Below are positions 60,372-64,000 of a stretch of 64,000 bases of DNA, piece after piece (position 1 is the stretch's first letter; every line of letters begins with the position of its first letter). Position numbers and translations under genes: made by a program. This DNA comes from Plesiocystis pacifica SIR-1 (lineage in GTDB: Bacteria; Myxococcota_A; Polyangia; Nannocystales; Nannocystaceae), in contig NZ_ABCS01000016.1 in NCBI RefSeq assembly GCF_000170895.1, positions 79,061 through 143,060 on the forward strand, given 5' to 3'. A model generated the notes under the pieces. That model was given only the letters and a program-made list of their open reading frames with translations. It was not told the origin of the DNA and ran no database searches.

Positions 60372-61337
60372 ATGGCCCCCGTGACCGTCACCTCCGCGAC
60401 ACCGACCCGCAGCGTGGCCCTCCTGCTTGGCTTGGCGCTCTCGATCGTGGCCTGTGATCGCGGCGCGGCCAGCTCGGAGCCGAGCGAAGCCGCGGACGCG
60501 ACCGCGAAGGCCGCAGAGCCCGACGCGCCCTACCTCGATCGGCGCAGCGCCCACGAGACCCAGCTGAGCGCGCACACCCCCTCGCCCGCCAAGGGCGCGC
60601 CCCTGACCTCGGCGCCTCCCGGCGCGGTCACGGTCACCTACACCTCTGGCGAGCTCGGGCTGCAGGCCTGGGTCGGCTATCCCAGCCGAGCGGGCTCCAA
60701 ACCCGCGCTGATCTACTTCCACGGCGACTTCGCCATCGGCCCCGACGACTTCGAGGCCGTGCGCCCCTTCCTGGACGCGGGCTTTTTGGTGATGACGCCG
60801 AGCCTGCGCGGGGAGAACGGCAACCCCGGAGACTTCGAGCTGCTGTGGGGCGAGGTCGACGACGCCCGGGCCGCGGTCGAGTGGGTCGCCAGCCAGCCGG
60901 GCGTCGATCGCAACCGGATCTACGCCTTCGGCCACAGCATCGGCGGCGGGATCGCGGCCATGCTCAGCCTCTACCCCGAGCTCCCCCTCCGCGCGACGGG
61001 CAGCTGCGGCGGCATCTATGTACCCGAGACCTTCGAGCGCTGGGCCAACAGCGAGGCCAACGCCGAGCTCGTCCGCTTCGACGCGAGCGACCCCCGCGAG
61101 ACCACCCTGCGGGTGCTCGGACCCAACCTGCCCTGGATGGTCCACCCCCACCTGGCCTACGTGGGCGACGACGACGAGTGGTTCATCACCAACGCCGAGG
61201 CACTCCAGGCCCGGGCCTGGGAGCAAGGCCAGCCCTTCGAGATGATCCGCGTCCCTGGGGACCACATGGGCTCCCTCGCCCCCTCCCTCGAGGCCTTCCT
61301 GCGCCTGAGCTCCGCGCCAGCTTGGACACCCAACTGA
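60372..61337 (+). CDS. Alpha/beta hydrolase lipoprotein
   Basis: A 321-residue lipoprotein (lipobox LSIVAC). After an Ala/Pro-rich linker the alpha/beta-hydrolase fold begins with [17 protein letters not shown] (oxyanion HG). The nucleophile elbow [12 protein letters not shown] (near residue 190) and the conserved late acidic and His residues ([17 protein letters not shown]) complete a triad. It is probably an exported esterase or acyl-peptidase-like enzyme. The start ATG 60372 is fixed by the lipoprotein signal. It is followed 65 bp on by the S9 peptidase on the same strand. Confidence 0.82.
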   Translation: MAPVTVTSATPTRSVALLLGLALSIVACDRGAASSEPSEAADATAKAAEPDAPYLDRRSAHETQLSAHTPSPAKGAPLTSAPPGAVTVTYTSGELGLQAWVGYPSRAGSKPALIYFHGDFAIGPDDFEAVRPFLDAGFLVMTPSLRGENGNPGDFELLWGEVDDARAAVEWVASQPGVDRNRIYAFGHSIGGGIAAMLSLYPELPLRATGSCGGIYVPETFERWANSEANAELVRFDASDPRETTLRVLGPNLPWMVHPHLAYVGDDDEWFITNAEALQARAWEQGQPFEMIRVPGDHMGSLAPSLEAFLRLSSAPAWTPN

Positions 61338-61402
61338 AGGTGTGAGCCGAGCGCGACATCGAGCCCTGTGACTTTCGCGCAGCATTGCTTAGCATCGCGG
61401 CG

Positions 61403-63664
<2,262 letters not shown>

Positions 63665-63706
63665 GCATGTAATGCTCGTGTTCGAGCATACCTGTCAATT
63701 CGCCCA

Positions 63707-64000
63707 TTATGGGTAATTTGGCAATTTGCATACTCTTCCCATCCCCTCGACGGGGAAGATCGAGGCGTGCTTGACCGCCACAGGGATCTGCCTGCGTCGG
63801 CGGGTGGGCGAGGCCCCACCGCGGATCGCCGCGGTCAGATCTTGAAGGTACAAAAAAGGCGAATCCTTGGCCTCCTCGCCAGCGGCGACCAACCCGCGCA
63901 AGCTCTTACCGGCGTGCACGGGCTTGGTGTAGAGCAGCCCCCGACGCTCGAGGGCGACGACGAAATAGACACGAAAGAGCAGCACGCTGGCGGCCTCGCG
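63707..64000 (-). CDS. C-terminal part of an unknown protein, cut by right edge
   Basis: At least 97 residues, open to the right edge, ending in VCKLPNYP and a TAA. It contains LLFRVYFVVALERRG, KPVHAGKSLRGLVAAGEEAKDSPFLYLQDL and a basic RRRRQ patch. Codon use is less GC-biased than in the rest of the window, like the 3' part of the S9 peptidase gene. I recognise no family. Confidence 0.45.
   Translation of the reverse strand, partial: REAASVLLFRVYFVVALERRGLLYTKPVHAGKSLRGLVAAGEEAKDSPFLYLQDLTAAIRGGASPTRRRRQIPVAVKHASIFPVEGMGRVCKLPNYP

Overview
The window looks like a chromosomal segment of a high-GC myxobacterium, probably of the Nannocystis/Plesiocystis/Enhygromyxa type. The signs are very strong G/C preference at third codon positions, many short lipoproteins with acidic linkers, a thrombospondin type-3 calcium repeat, a MYXO-CTERM-like C-terminus, a Ser/Thr kinase with the HRDxxPxN catalytic loop frequent in myxobacteria, a B12-dependent ribonucleotide reductase, and a type IV pilin behind a sigma-54 promoter. 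The taxonomic call is inference; no rRNA is present.

Layout. 1-500: a truncated dispersed repeat (R1 copy A), a second repeat (R2) and tRNA-Ala(CGC). 0.5-3.8 kb: tlyA, a PP2C phosphatase, a DUF938 methyltransferase and a small gene with its own sigma-54 promoter and terminator. 3.9-8.0 kb: nrdJ with an NrdR box and a DnaA box upstream. 8.5-13.1 kb: winged-helix protein and aldehyde dehydrogenase, R1 copy B, then a divergent oxidoreductase/LysR pair. 13.2-17.5 kb: acyl-CoA dehydrogenase plus aminoglycoside-phosphotransferase-like protein, trypsin-like protease, histidine phosphatase. 17.5-26 kb: envelope proteins, including a TSP3-thioredoxin lipoprotein and two tandem paralogous membrane proteins, one with a broken frame. 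26-34 kb: GT39-like glycosyltransferase, PLP dehydratase coupled to a lipoprotein, a VWA-like lipoprotein, a matrixin-like metalloprotease. 34-37 kb: R1 copy C with a 29-bp tandem array, then an SPFH-SHOCT protein and a TerB-like protein. 37-46.5 kb: S41 protease lipoprotein, membrane protein, MBL-fold hydrolase, pilA, and a kinase coupled to a cyclophilin lipoprotein. 46.6-51 kb: a polysaccharide-type cluster (FAD oxidoreductase, GT2, polysaccharide deacetylase, lipoprotein). 51-57 kb: acyl-CoA carboxylase pair, a His-rich-leader protein, TetR regulator and transaldolase. 57-64 kb: R2, small lipoprotein, R1 copy D, typA, hydrolase lipoprotein, an S9 peptidase whose 3' part has different codon usage, and a gene cut by the right edge.

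Most genes are housekeeping, lipid/acyl-CoA metabolism or envelope functions. No defence island, prophage, insertion sequence with transposase, or biosynthetic cluster is visible. The most unusual content is the two dispersed non-coding repeat families. R1 (four copies) is a roughly 430-bp structured core preceded by a 29-bp tandem array; one copy is bounded by 36-bp inverted repeats and two cores are almost identical. R2 (three copies) is a short GC-hairpin element that always lies just downstream of a gene and in the same orientation as that gene.
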